From: Gordius sp. MW1
Taxonomy: Eukaryota > Nematomorpha > Gordioida > Gordea > Gordiidae
Direction: 5' to 3'
DNA: 64,000 bases
Assembly (NCBI GenBank): GCA_964036665.1
Contig: OZ038527.1
Coordinates: forward strand, 16,142,221 to 16,206,220
Positions within the stretch are counted from its first letter, which is position 1; the number at the start of each line of letters is the position of its first letter. The position numbers and the translations under genes are program-made. The notes below the pieces were generated by a model that was not told where the DNA came from, did not search any database, and saw only the letters and a list, made by a program, of their open reading frames with translations. Positions 27,601 through 34,500 of the stretch are shown piece after piece.

Positions 27601-28104
27601 TGATTTAGGGAGGGAATGATCATTTTTTTTAAATTTTAGCTATAATTTAATAAATTTCCAAAAAAAAGGATTTAGATGGGGGCAGTCGCCCCTCCCTGCC
27701 CCCCCCCTGGCTACGCCCATGAAACAAGGTAGATCGATTCTAAATATTGGTAAGCAATTGAGATAAAGGAGTATCAATGATTTACCTTTACAATGTTCGT
27801 TGGTCTCATCTGCCCCGTCTAAGCAATCGATCTTACCGTCGCATATGATGGTTATGTTGTGTACCTTGAGCGGACTGCTCTCGTTATACTGACAGGCTAT
27901 GATTCCGCTTTCTAGATCAATGAAGGAAAGGCCCAGCTCGGCGGCTCGGGCATGATTTTGCTGAAATACTTCAGCTGAAGGGGAGGGTAATTGGTTATGG
28001 GAAGATCCCCCGGAATTTTGATTTATTTGCAATAGTGCCATAGTTTTATAATTGTTTTCTCTGCCATCGACCACCTCGCCGATGACTCCTCGTATTGCCA
28101 CAAC
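575..28104 (-). CDS. Giant multi-EGF extracellular matrix/adhesion protein gene (partial)
   Basis: A spliced gene with 15 recognised exons: 28104-27786, 26058-25942, 23994-23878, 23126-23001, 22299-22177, 18014-17889, 17288-17109, 16843-16718, 6334-6215, 5938-3164, 3079-2567, 2445-2230, 2023-1928, 1886-1749, 694-575. Splice phases agree at every junction, and nearly all introns are phase 1, as is usual for shuffled EGF modules. I count about 27 EGF-like modules, mostly of the calcium-binding type beginning D-I/V-D/N-E-C and carrying the C-x-N-x-x-G-S/G-Y/F-x-C-x-C core. An LDL-receptor-A-like segment lies at the 5' side and a Ser/Lys/Asn-rich tail at the 3' side. The product should be secreted or membrane-anchored, with rigid Ca2+-dependent rods as in fibrillins, fibulins and nematode MUA-3/MUP-4. 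LDLa followed by many EGFs recalls MUA-3, but the diagnostic VWA, SEA and TM parts are not in view, so no name is given. It continues past the left edge and its start is unresolved. The 10.4 kb intron 6335-16717 is packed with transposons. Confidence 0.85.
1749..1886 (-). CDS. Multi-EGF gene exon: Ser/Lys/Asn-rich linker, part 2
   Basis: Forty-six codons, phase 1-1, after a short 41-nt intron. Rich in Ser, Lys and Asn ([16 protein letters not shown]). No domain is recognised. The donor is A|GTACAG. Confidence 0.52.
1928..2023 (-). CDS. Multi-EGF gene exon: Ser/Lys/Asn-rich linker, part 1
   Basis: Thirty-two codons, phase 1-1, acceptor TTTATAG, donor A|GTAACA. Low-complexity polar sequence ([17 protein letters not shown]) without Cys. 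It is supported mainly by clean splice sites and continuous phase with the exons on both sides. Confidence 0.55.
2230..2445 (-). CDS. Multi-EGF gene exon: end of one EGF module plus one complete module
   Basis: It opens [14 protein letters not shown], completing the previous module, then has a full one: [19 protein letters not shown] and [14 protein letters not shown]. It ends at a consensus A|GTGAGA donor, phase 1. Confidence 0.85.
2567..3079 (-). CDS. Multi-EGF gene exon: two and a half EGF modules
   Basis: It contains [23 protein letters not shown] and the first half of [13 protein letters not shown]. The third module is completed in the next exon. The donor is G|GTACTT. Two phase-1 acceptors are possible: GCATTAG at 3080-3081 (84-nt intron, preferred) or TTTTAAG at 3128-3129 (36-nt intron, start 3127). 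The first Cys in this exon supplies the sixth Cys of the last module in the big exon, so the intron falls inside a domain. Confidence 0.83.
3164..5938 (-). CDS. Multi-EGF gene main exon: 15 consecutive Ca-binding EGF modules
   Basis: A single uninterrupted 2775-nt exon (925 codons, phase 1-1) with 15 modules. They begin at [112 protein letters not shown] and DIDECQNG. Most carry the Asn/Asp hydroxylation-type core C-x-N-x-x-G-S/G. Several have unusually long loops between Cys 1 and 3 (module 6 has roughly 80 residues rich in Lys/Leu), so modules vary from about 40 to 115 residues. Many N-x-S/T sites suggest glycosylation. The exon opens at acceptor AAATAG (5939-5940) and leaves through A|GTAATA. 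Confidence 0.92.
6215..6334 (-). CDS. Multi-EGF gene exon: Ca-binding EGF module
   Basis: A 120-nt phase 1-1 exon: [16 protein letters not shown], then [18 protein letters not shown]. Acceptor TTTTACAG, donor G|GTATTT. Confidence 0.88.
6335..7214. other. Intron start without recognised features
   Basis: The proximal part of the 10.4 kb EGF intron. AT-rich unique-looking sequence, with no exon with EGF Cys pattern on the minus strand and no clear repeat. Confidence 0.4.
7215..7508. mobile_element. Foldback (palindromic) MITE
   Basis: Long inverted arms: GTCAAA..AAAAACAGCGATTTTGGCG on the left and its reverse complement CGCCAAAATCGCTGTTTTT at 7478-7496. A second inner pair is AATAAAGGGGAG / CTCCCCTTTATT. 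There is no coding capacity and the target duplication is not clear. Confidence 0.65.
7580..8603 (+). mobile_element. hAT DNA transposon, short deletion derivative
   Basis: A perfect 18-bp terminal inverted repeat TAGAGGTGGGCGCGGGCC, flanked by a perfect 8-bp target duplication AAAACCTC (7572-7579 and 8604-8611), the hAT signature. GC-rich subterminal direct repeats built on GGGCGTGA/GTGAGTGGGCGTGA lie inside both ends (about 7590-7730 and 8440-8580), probable transposase-binding sites in an otherwise AT-rich element. It inserted into the EGF-gene intron. Confidence 0.93.
7842..8337 (+). pseudogene. hAT transposase C-terminal remnant (hATC dimerisation domain)
   Basis: An open segment of about 112 codons (7842-8180) is followed in another frame by [20 protein letters not shown] and [14 protein letters not shown], the diagnostic hAT dimerisation motif (S-S-E-R-x-F-S ... 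R-x-x-L). The N-terminal zinc finger and the catalytic core are missing, and the frame change means it is not a working transposase. Confidence 0.85.
8965..9070 (+). mobile_element. Diverged copy of the CATGGGCGTAGCCAG MITE family
   Basis: It starts CATGGGCGGAGCC and shares the body motif GATGGGGGCAG...GGATTT. The right terminus is degraded. It is nested in the hAT at 8680-13114. Confidence 0.5.
9130..9560 (+). repeat. Dispersed repeat with AATTGC-palindrome head (copy 1)
   Basis: It begins CAATTGCTGCGCAATTTATGGGCTC and is collinear over about 400 bp with 30695-31110. Shared blocks include TTGTGCCCGACTGA and GACC(C)...AGGCCAAA. Non-coding. Possibly a Helitron/Helentron-like or SINE-like family. 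Confidence 0.6.
9985..12825 (+). mobile_element. RTE-like LINE, frame-broken
   Basis: The apurinic-type endonuclease starts with [13 protein letters not shown] and has FLQETRW. Reverse transcriptase has [43 protein letters not shown] and the catalytic [10 protein letters not shown]. The C-terminus has [11 protein letters not shown] and KRGRGRPP, typical of the RTE/'craniofacial development protein 2-like' group. Coding sequence is spread over at least six plus-strand frames (9985-10125, 10005-10442, 10567-11142, 11332-11589, 11481-11825, 11813-12451, 12461-12805), so it carries several frameshifts and at least one stop and is dead. It ends in an (AAG)n tail at about 12805-12823, the short-repeat tail usual for RTE. 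The 5' limit is uncertain (about 9.65-9.99 kb). Confidence 0.9.
12826..12985 (+). pseudogene. hAT dimerisation-domain remnant
   Basis: Directly after the LINE tail: [15 protein letters not shown] and NRRTRL, a worn version of the hATC motif (P-S-S-x-x-E-R-x-F-S ... R-R-x-x-L). It ends near AT-rich DNA before the GC-rich right terminus of the 8680-13114 hAT, so it belongs to the host element. Confidence 0.6.
13230..13375. repeat. Fragment of the TTCGAATCGAAT-type hAT
   Basis: Several TCGAAT/ATTCGAA motifs ending GAAATCCAGAGG, matching the right end of the element at 19550-20935. No target duplication identified. Confidence 0.55.
13450..15540 (+). mobile_element. Ty3/gypsy retroelement fossil, 3' portion
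   Basis: A broken remnant holding only the 3' end of a Ty3/gypsy element. The integrase core is recognisable ([30 protein letters not shown]), followed by an integrase C-terminal chromatin-contact region ([24 protein letters not shown]), a short basic Cys-bearing downstream region, and about 1 kb of non-coding DNA that may include the 3' LTR. No gag, reverse transcriptase or matching 5' LTR is visible. Integrase and downstream order match the complete element at 43680-48911, but the sequence is clearly different and it looks much older. Confidence 0.8.
14751..14835. repeat. Short minisatellite, CCAACCACCTGTTCCA-like
   Basis: About five imperfect 14-16 bp units of the form CCAACCACCTGTTCCA, inside the 3' non-coding part of the Ty3/gypsy fossil. 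Confidence 0.6.
15541..16717. other. Intronic DNA, nothing recognised
   Basis: AT-rich intron between the gypsy fossil and the EGF exon 16718-16843. No exon, repeat or RNA gene seen. Confidence 0.4.
16718..16843 (-). CDS. Multi-EGF gene exon: Ca-binding EGF module
   Basis: A 126-nt phase 1-1 exon: [19 protein letters not shown], then [13 protein letters not shown]. The donor is A|GTAAAA. The next exon downstream is more than 10 kb away. Confidence 0.85.
17109..17288 (-). CDS. Multi-EGF gene exon: EGF module with N-terminal linker
   Basis: A 180-nt phase 1-1 exon. A linker of about 18 residues ([17 protein letters not shown]) replaces the calcium-binding start, followed by [12 protein letters not shown] and [14 protein letters not shown]. 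It keeps six Cys. Confidence 0.78.
17889..18014 (-). CDS. Multi-EGF gene exon: Ca-binding EGF module
   Basis: A 126-nt phase 1-1 exon: [19 protein letters not shown], then [17 protein letters not shown]. The composite hAT at 18105-21265 begins only 90 bp upstream of the acceptor. Confidence 0.88.
18274..19034. mobile_element. hAT MITE with GGGC-rich ends
   Basis: Terminal inverted repeats CAGAGATCAGATT and CAGAGGTCAGATT (13 bp, one mismatch), with a perfect 8-bp target duplication GTAGGAGC (18266-18273 and 19035-19042). Subterminal clusters of TCGGGC/CGGGCGGG on both sides. No transposase. It inserted into the composite hAT. Confidence 0.9.
19043..19320 (+). pseudogene. Possible transposase fragment of the outer hAT
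   Basis: A 66-codon open frame (19115-19312) with [19 protein letters not shown]. It looks coding, but no domain can be named. It sits immediately after the nested MITE, so it should belong to the outer element. Confidence 0.3.
19550..20935 (+). mobile_element. hAT transposon with TTCGAATCGAAT subterminal repeats
   Basis: The left boundary is at CCTCTGGA and the right at TCCAGACG. Both ends carry clusters of TTCGAATCGAAT-type palindromes (19560-19650 and 20810-20910). The interior encodes a worn transposase ending in the hATC motif at 20492-20640: [20 protein letters not shown], then [16 protein letters not shown]. The catalytic core is broken into several frames. A clean target duplication was not found. 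Confidence 0.78.
21381..22151. mobile_element. TA-flanked MITE, TIR GGGGAGACCGGGGCTA
   Basis: Inverted termini GGGGAGACCGGGGCTA and TAGCCCCGGTCTCCCC, flanked by TA dinucleotides (21379-21380 and 22152-22153), consistent with a Tc1/mariner-type derivative. Copies of the TAGCCCC/GCCCCG motif recur inside (about 21585, 21766, 21965, 22120). No reading frame. Its right end lies 26 bp from the EGF exon 22177-22299. Confidence 0.85.
22177..22299 (-). CDS. Multi-EGF gene exon: Ca-binding EGF module
   Basis: A 123-nt phase 1-1 exon: [18 protein letters not shown], then [14 protein letters not shown]. It lies 26 bp from the end of the TA-flanked MITE at 21381-22151, which therefore nearly abuts the donor site. 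Confidence 0.88.
22300..23000. other. EGF-gene intron, nothing recognised
   Basis: AT-rich intron between two single-EGF exons. No repeat structure found. Confidence 0.4.
23001..23126 (-). CDS. Multi-EGF gene exon: Ca-binding EGF module, odd C-terminal half
   Basis: A 126-nt phase 1-1 exon. It starts [15 protein letters not shown] and has [18 protein letters not shown] in place of the usual Y-x-C-x-C-x-x-G-Y, so the fourth and fifth Cys are C-x-x-C spaced. Acceptor ACGAAG, donor G|GTAAAA. Confidence 0.85.
23878..23994 (-). CDS. Multi-EGF gene exon: single EGF module
   Basis: A 117-nt symmetrical phase 1-1 exon encoding one complete EGF module: [20 protein letters not shown], then [14 protein letters not shown]. 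Acceptor AAAAAG, donor G|GTATAC. Confidence 0.85.
24537..24738. mobile_element. hAT MITE, TIR TAGAGTTGTTAAATTGCTA
   Basis: A 202-bp element with 19-bp inverted ends TAGAGTTGTTAAATTGCTA / TAGCAATTTAACAACTCTA and a perfect 8-bp target duplication GTCACAAT (24529-24536 and 24739-24746). The body is unusually GC-rich and contains CTCGAG/CTCGGCCCTCGAG. Confidence 0.9.
24750..25770. other. EGF-gene intron, nothing recognised
   Basis: AT-rich, no exon or repeat recognised. Confidence 0.35.
25771..25879 (+). mobile_element. Shortened copy of the CATGGGCGTAGCCAG MITE family
   Basis: It starts CATGCGCTTAGCCAG and ends CCCTTCCCCTGGCT, with the family body AATAATCATTTTTGAAATTT. The right terminus is truncated. 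Confidence 0.7.
25942..26058 (-). CDS. Multi-EGF gene exon: classical (non-Ca) EGF module
   Basis: Acceptor TTCCTAG, donor G|GTCCCA chosen because it gives phase 1 into the next exon. A stronger-looking GTAGAA seven bases upstream would break phase. It holds six Cys in EGF spacing: [13 protein letters not shown], then [12 protein letters not shown]. Confidence 0.72.
27561..27721 (+). mobile_element. CATGGGCGTAGCCAG MITE, intact 161-bp copy
   Basis: Perfect inverted ends CATGGGCGTAGCCAG / CTGGCTACGCCCATG and a perfect 8-bp target duplication AAACAAGG (27553-27560 and 27722-27729) place this family among hAT-mobilised MITEs. The body is a G-rich left arm, AT core and C-rich right arm, so the whole copy folds back on itself. 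Confidence 0.93.
27786..28104 (-). CDS. Multi-EGF gene exon: LDL-receptor class A-like segment
   Basis: Acceptor ATCTAG, donor G|GTAAAT, phase 0 to 1, 106 codons. The C-terminal third reads [15 protein letters not shown] followed by a Cys, the acidic calcium cage of an LDLa module. Only part of the six-Cys pattern is obvious because the first half is diverged (IACQYNESS). The first 70 residues are polar with a Gly/Ser/Gln stretch and no recognised domain. Confidence 0.72.
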
Positions 28105-28180
28105 CTAGATTAATCATAAATAGTAAATAATAATTCAAGAAAGATAAATATTATTAACTAATATATCATGGTGGACTTAC

Positions 28181-28255
28181 TATTAGAATGTAAGAATAAA
28201 CGAGATTTTTATGATCCATTCCTCGAATATTGACTTTCATATTTCGCGAATGCTT
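28181..28255 (-). CDS. Candidate exon just upstream of the LDLa exon
   Basis: Twenty-five codons, phase 0 to 0, ending at a consensus GTAAGT donor only 76 bp before the LDLa exon. It includes an internal ATG (28240) and MKVNIRGMDHKNLVYSYILI. It is either the first coding exon (start at 28240) or an internal one. The good donor and in-phase join support it. There is no clear signal peptide, which argues that the true start is further upstream. Confidence 0.4.
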
Positions 28256-29520
28256 CTTAATCTTTCTTCACTCGAGAATTTGAAAATGGAATATGTATCG
28301 TACGTTTATATCCATCTATCGTGGCGTATAAATAAAGATTTAATTATAATCATTAGATAACAATAAGTCAGGAAAGATTTGTTCAATGTCATAATGTAAC
28401 AAAGAGTGGTGGGATCATCAATGTCTCAATCGCCATAATTAGCATCGAATAAATCTACAAATCCCATCCCATCTTTAATCTTTCCGCCCGGTTAAACCGA
28501 TTAACGATGTAAACACAGTGTTCTTTTGTAAAATTTATAAAATTGACCTTTCCACGCAGGGACGAGAGAGAGAGTAGCTCAGGTATTGGTAGGGTCACTA
28601 ACCGATCCACCTATTTCGATTTCAGATGTATACGGCCTCAACGTTGCGATTGCGCCTTGACAATCAATTATCATACGCTACAAGATAACGATGATGACAA
28701 TGTTAAATTAGTTGTCAAAAGCCTGGGTACTGACTACTAAGTAGGAAAACACTTTGTATGGAGCGCTACGAGACAAAGGAACTCATAGTCTCTGCCGTAC
28801 AAGTTTGTTAGGTTTGTTAGCATTAGCCATGAGTAGTTTAGCTTTGGCAAACGATAACATACCCTCCCCCCCCCCTTCTTTTAAACCACAGGTGTTTCCT
28901 GTGTCCCCCAGGTCCTTTCAACCTCCCTTCCTCGACTCCCTTGTGGCAATTAGTTTTTTTTGTGAAAATATTGTCTTTTCACAATGGAATAAATGTCAGC
29001 AGAACTTTAACCCCCCCCTCTCACCCCTCCAGCATCTTCCGGTTCATGGAGATCTCATCGGGCTTAAGTGAAATTAATGTTTAACTTTCGCTTCCGTAGC
29101 GTATTTTTGGATTGTTCTGCGCATAATATCAGCAAATACTTAGTATTAAATTCTTTTATAAATTAAAAAGTTTAAATCAAAGTTAATTTCATGGGAAATA
29201 TATAAAATTTTAATAAATGGCCTAAGAGCATTCATGATTCTCAAAATCTTCTAACGACTTTTAATATTTAAACCATGAGTCTGCAACAACCCAATGGCGA
29301 TTTTTTAATCAATTTATAGATTGAATTATACAATTTCGTATTTGGTAAATGTCGCAATAAAGATTTGTTCAGTTCAGAACATTATATCCAAACATGGCTT
29401 TTAAAAAATATGTTATTATTTTTAAATACAATAATTTAAGGATAGTCGAATTCTTCTTTGCTAACATTGTTGAGCAATTTAATTAACAAAACTTTTTTTT
29501 ATTATAAATGATTTGCTGAA
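28256..29520. other. Upstream region of the multi-EGF gene
   Basis: Less AT-rich than the surroundings. Besides the candidate exon 28603-28677, a minus-strand stretch at about 29000-29065 (acceptor CACTTAAG, then PDEISMNRKMLEG, donor GTGAGA) looks exon-like. No confident promoter is seen. Plus-strand frames at 28543-28740 and 28754-29071 are open but not recognised. The second opens with a hydrophobic stretch (LLGLLALAMSSLALA) that resembles a signal peptide, then becomes Pro/poly-C rich. Confidence 0.35.
28603..28677 (-). CDS. Candidate upstream exon of the multi-EGF gene
   Basis: A 25-codon open stretch lies between a pyrimidine-rich acceptor (CTTGTAG) and a GTTAGT donor, phase 0 at both ends. 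It encodes a beta-strand-like segment with IDCQGAIATLRPYTSE. It joins in phase to the next candidate (28255-28181). No family is recognised. It could be chance, since the surrounding DNA shows no other clear coding signal. Confidence 0.3.
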
Positions 29521-29540
29521 ATGAGGTTTTTATGCTAACC

Positions 29541-29690
29541 CCACCAACGTAGCCAGCATTGGAATTAGAGGGGGCAATAATGACTTAGGAAGGGGCAAAA
29601 TCAATTTTTGAAATTTTAACCATAATTTAATAAATTTCGACAATTTTTTAGATTTAGAGGGGTCAGCCGCTCCTCCTAACGCCACCTTTA
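29541..29690 (+). mobile_element. CATGGGCGTAGCCAG MITE copy
   Basis: AACGTAGCCAGCATTGGAATTAGAGG at the left and GATTTAGAGGGG..AGCCGC at the right. The outer termini are worn. Same body as 27561-27721. Confidence 0.75.
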
Positions 29691-30530
29691 AAAGCCTTAA
29701 AACTGTATTTAGTGATGAAATAAAACTGCCACCATAAACCTTTTTCAATTTGTTACGAAATTTTTATCTCTGCTATAACCAGCGGACCCCCTCGATAAAA
29801 TATAAATAGTCTTCAAACGTCGTATAAAAAATATTTATAATGGTCATAACATAATATAATGCAGAAGGTCAATCGTATAAAATGTAAGCTTGCAAAAAAT
29901 TTCTTGCTCCCACAAGTCCTTTTTGTCGTGAGAACCCTAGGATCGCAATAGAAGGATTAATACCAAACCAAGTATCCCCTTAAAATAATAATTATGGGTT
30001 CATTACGGATATTTGTTATTAATTGATATCAAAGCCTTTTTATTTACTTTAAAGTAGAATTGTTTTGAAGGAAATGCCGTCTACATTGACAGCGTTAAAT
30101 AAATTCAACCTCGAAAAAAATTGAAAAAAATTAACAGAATATTTAATTAATATAATTGCTGTATGTATTTAACTTAAGTTCCTTATATTTTAATTTAAGC
30201 TAATAAAATTCAAATAGAATTAGATATACTACATATGTCGATTACTAATTAAACATAAAATCGCAGTATGATTTTAAATTAATATAGTAAAACATAAATT
30301 ATACTAGTTGTTTTTTTAACATTTTAATTGAAAAGCTTCAATTGTTTATACAATTTGTATTAGTGAATCTCAAGTTTTAAGCTATTCCTGCTTCATCCTT
30401 TTGGCCATTTAGAAGAGTCACACTCAAAAATTAGTTAATGAGGCGGATTAAGCAAACGAAAAATCAATTTTGTTACCTAAGTTTCCTATTCCAGCCCTGG
30501 TCGCAAAGAGCAGTTTTCAAAAATTCAGCC

Positions 30531-30674
30531 GGATTAGAAAGGGGCAAGAATGATTTAGGGAGGGGCAAAATAGTTATTTTTGGAAAATTTAGCCATTATT
30601 TTAATAAATTTCAACAATTTTTTGGATTTAGAGGGGGGCAGCCCCCCTCCCTGCCCCCTTTGGCTACGCCCATG
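30531..30674 (+). mobile_element. CATGGGCGTAGCCAG MITE copy
   Basis: The right end TTTGGCTACGCCCATG is complete. The left end is truncated (TTCAGCCGGATTAG). Body identical in plan to the other copies. Confidence 0.8.
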
Positions 30675-30694
30675 CCTGGTCTTTTAGACTTAAT

Positions 30695-31110
30695 TAATTG
30701 TTATGCAATTTATGGGCTCGCTTTTCGTTGTCCTGTCCGTCCGTCCAGTCCAACTTTTATTTTTTTTATAATTGCAGTGAAAACTTATGCGGTTTTTTAA
30801 TGGTTGTGGAAACTTGTGCTTCTGTAAAAGACTTTGATTCGCTTTCGCCTATGGACTATCTGATGACTACTGGTTGGCTTAGGTTTTTTCGACCTTGCCC
30901 GAGCCCAGATTTCATTTTTGTTTTTGTGCCCGACTGAATACCTTTATATGTAAATTTCTTTTGGCAACTTGTCTAAGTTGTGGCTTTATAACGGATCATT
31001 GCAAAACTGGCTAAATAATTTCCTGCAAATTAAAGATGACCTATGTTTATTTCTATTTTGTCCAACCCTGACCCGAGGCCAAAATCCTTGTTAATCGCTA
31101 TCTTTATAAA
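30695..31110 (+). repeat. Dispersed repeat with AATTGC-palindrome head (copy 2)
   Basis: It begins TTAATTGTTATGCAATTTATGGGCTC and is collinear with 9130-9560 (shared CTTCTGTAAAAG, GTGCCCGACTGA, AGGCCAAA). Non-coding. Confidence 0.6.
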
Positions 31111-31398
31111 CGACTTGATATCCTATGTATTTGATATATTAATTTTGTCCTAAAGATCATAACATGTGTGCAAATTTCTAAACATATAACTCTTTCGAGA
31201 TTTTAAAGTCGTTTGCTTCAAAATCAAATAGGAATGACGTAAAAATATGTGGGACGACTCTAAATATAGGCAGGAAGGCATATAATTTGTTAAATTTAAA
31301 CTAAGTTATTATATTAACCTATTAGCAGGTACCTATGATAATATAAAGTGTTATGAGGTATTTTAAACGTAAAATTATATAATTGTATTGAGATTAAC

Positions 31399-31558
31399 AT
31401 GGCCGCAGCCAGAGGAGGCAGGGAGGAGCGGCCCCGTCTAGATCTAAAAATTCTTATATATTCAATAAAAATATGGTTGAATTTGTAAAAATTATCATTT
31501 TCCCCCTCTCTAAATCATTATTCCTTCTCTCTAATTCTAATGCTGGCTGGGTCTATGG
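31399..31558 (-). mobile_element. CATGGGCGTAGCCAG MITE copy, inverted
   Basis: CATGGCCGCAGCCAG at the left and CTGGCTGGGTCTATGG at the right. The G-rich and C-rich arms are swapped relative to 27561-27721, so it lies in the opposite orientation. Confidence 0.78.
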
Positions 31559-31559
31559 C

Positions 31560-34500
31560 AATAATATATTTAAAAAAATAAAAATTGATATTATAATTGA
31601 GCTTTTTGTATCAATATAATTTAGTTTACCTATTTCCAGGATCATTAATCTATATTAAACATCAAAATCCTGCTTTGTCAAGGTTGTGTGATCTGAACCG
31701 TGCCGAAAATTTACTTTTTTAGCCCCTTCCCATAAAATAAAGTTTAATATTTAATTATTAATTAACGTGTCTTCAGACACCAATCTTCAAATTAGGCAAT
31801 GTATTTCCCAAGATTTTTTTCTACTTTCTTTCAAGTTTTAATTTTAGGGCCAGGTGGGTAACACTCTGCACACTTGCTTTCTGGCTAATGGCCTGACGTG
31901 GCATCAATTAATTGATTTTTTAGTAAAATTTTACGTAACATTTAGCAAATGATATTTTAAGATATTAATAGTCTTTAAATCTCGTGTAATAAAACAATAG
32001 CGAATCGATGGAGCACCAAACATGATTTATGAAAATATGTAAAATTTATCAGCTGTTGAATATTTAGTGAGTATAATTTTTTAGTTACTAAACGGGCGAA
32101 TTTAAAATTTACATACATTGCTAAAATGTACCCATAAATTGCATAGCAATTAGTTATATTAAATTTATAAGGAATTTCATATTCGGAGAAAAGGGCATAA
32201 ATAATTTTTTGTCCTTTAAACCTCTAGCAAATCATATGACGTTTAGAGCATATTTAATTCTTAATAAACATTGTCTTACCACATAGGAAATCCATAAAAA
32301 TTTGCGATGAATGCTTTTGAATAGATCATTATAAAAAAATTTATATGGGATCTACAAAAAATATATGTGATTTATTTGTAGGAATTAATTATGGGATATT
32401 GTAATTTACGATTTAAATTCCTAATTTGCGATAAAATTTTGGGTGCACGTTTTTAAGACTTTGGAGAAGGGGTATTATGCATTGAAATACATGTACATTC
32501 ATTCATGGTCTAAGTATATAATAAAATTAGAAGTGTTTACACAAGACAAGAACCACTACAGCACATTAATGGATAGACAATGTTTTATATCCATGCCACC
32601 CCTCATAGTGCAAAATTAGGGATCGGGTCACGATCGTATATTATTACAAGAGACCACAACAAATTTCTTAGTCAGTTTCAACAAACACACATTTTTTATC
32701 GGATAAATAAAAATTGCCAATTAAAAATCAAAATGAACCTAATTTTATTTCTTTTTTCTTAATACTTGATTAATTTATTAGTATTAAATTGAAAATTATA
32801 TAAAACGACATAAATTAAAATGGCGAGTTAAATTAATTTATTATTAATTGTGCAAGCACCTCTTTGCCTACAGGCTTTATGGTTAGTGAAAACATTTATG
32901 AAAAAATATATATAATAATTCCAATAAAACCAATAATATATTGGAAGAAGCCTAACAACTTTAGTAGATGATCATATTGAAGTTTTCTTAATTTAAAGTC
33001 CTAGTCCTATTACTTAAAGGCCACTTCATAGGAATTAATTTAGTAGGATTAAGGGAACGGAAGTGTTGCAGGCATCATAACTTAGAGTTACAGTTATATA
33101 ACCAAATATATTATAAGTACAGCGTACCCTTCTCATAACTCTGCTCGTCAGAAATAACAAGTATCATACGGTGATGAGCCTTGAGCTTGACACTGTAATT
33201 GCTTTAATGATAGACCATCCATAGGTACGAGATCATTCATTTACTGATACCCCAGCCCCACCTGTCTAAAAGAGAAAGTTGGGGGTGGGAGAGGGCTTGT
33301 GTCCATAAGCTAGCACATAGCCATTCTAATATATGCTTATTATATGCTTATGCAGGAAAATCTATCCCTGAGGAGAGGGGTATTATAGGCCACAAATAGG
33401 ATCTGAAAAATCATCTTTGTTATATAATCTTATTCACCCCCCCCCCACCCTTTAATATCTATTTTAACTCTCCAACGTGTCCCGCTCCGAAAAAGAAAAG
33501 GGGCGGGAAGGGGGGGGGGAGAAGAGCAAAGGTGAAAGTAACTTGCCTTCACAGATGTAATGTCCCAACTACCCCGCATGGTAAGGGGGGGGGAGGGTAA
33601 AGGCGTGCTGGGTACAAAAGAACTTAATGATAGGGATTGTGTCCGGTAGAATGACAGTAGTTCAGTCAGAGAAAGCACAAAAACATCTCGCGGAAGTACA
33701 ACGAACTCATCCTCACTCCCACCCACTTGCCCGTGCGACATTATTCCTAGAAGTCCTCTTTCACTATTCACCAAATTATTATTATCAGGGAAGCTTATGT
33801 TCCTAATAGCCTAGGTTTAAAAAAAGGCTCAAAGTTTGAGGGGAAAAATGTTCAATTAAGTCGTTTAATTGATTGTATTTGATTCCTATTGTATAAAACC
33901 GAGATGGGGATCTAAATAACAAGTTCTTATTCTCATTTGCTATGAGAACTAACTTGGAATACAAATTGAAATGGTTTTTAATGCTATATATAATACTTCA
34001 ATTCTCTATCAAAATAAAATTTAAAATGATTTAATTATTATACTCTATCAGATTCAGAGCTCAGTGTGTTTATAAACTTCGAGAAGCCAATATGATAAAA
34101 TACTTAAAATAACAAAAATTTAACAATTTGATATCTAAGGGTTGACAAATAATACATTATAACGAGACCTCAAAAAAGAGTGAACGGATTTCAAGCTTAC
34201 ATATTTTAGGTTTCCCTTTATTTTCCGTAAAAAGTTAAAATGTAGGACTTTGATTTTGTTATATTTTTATCAGAAAAAATGTATTATATATGTAATGAAT
34301 TGTTAGAAAATAAACTTTGTTTATGCCAAGTCCACCTAATTTCTGAAAAGGGATTACGGGAAATAATTGAGGGCTGAAATATTTTATTTTAACTTTAATA
34401 CAATTTTCTAATTTCTATACAATAAAGACTACACAGTAATTTTAAGTTCGAAGGATACAAATTTGAATTAATTTTAGCTCTATAACTTTTTAAGTTCATG

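Noticed and set aside
28754-29071. Plus-strand frame with a signal-peptide-like start
   Set aside because: Hydrophobic start, but the remainder is poly-Pro from C tracts with no domain; the same DNA may hold minus-strand exons of the EGF gene. Kept only as a remark.
33430-33774. 114-codon minus-strand open frame
   Set aside because: It runs through poly-C/poly-G and Pro/Ser low complexity, has no splice support or recognised domain, and lies in intergenic DNA.
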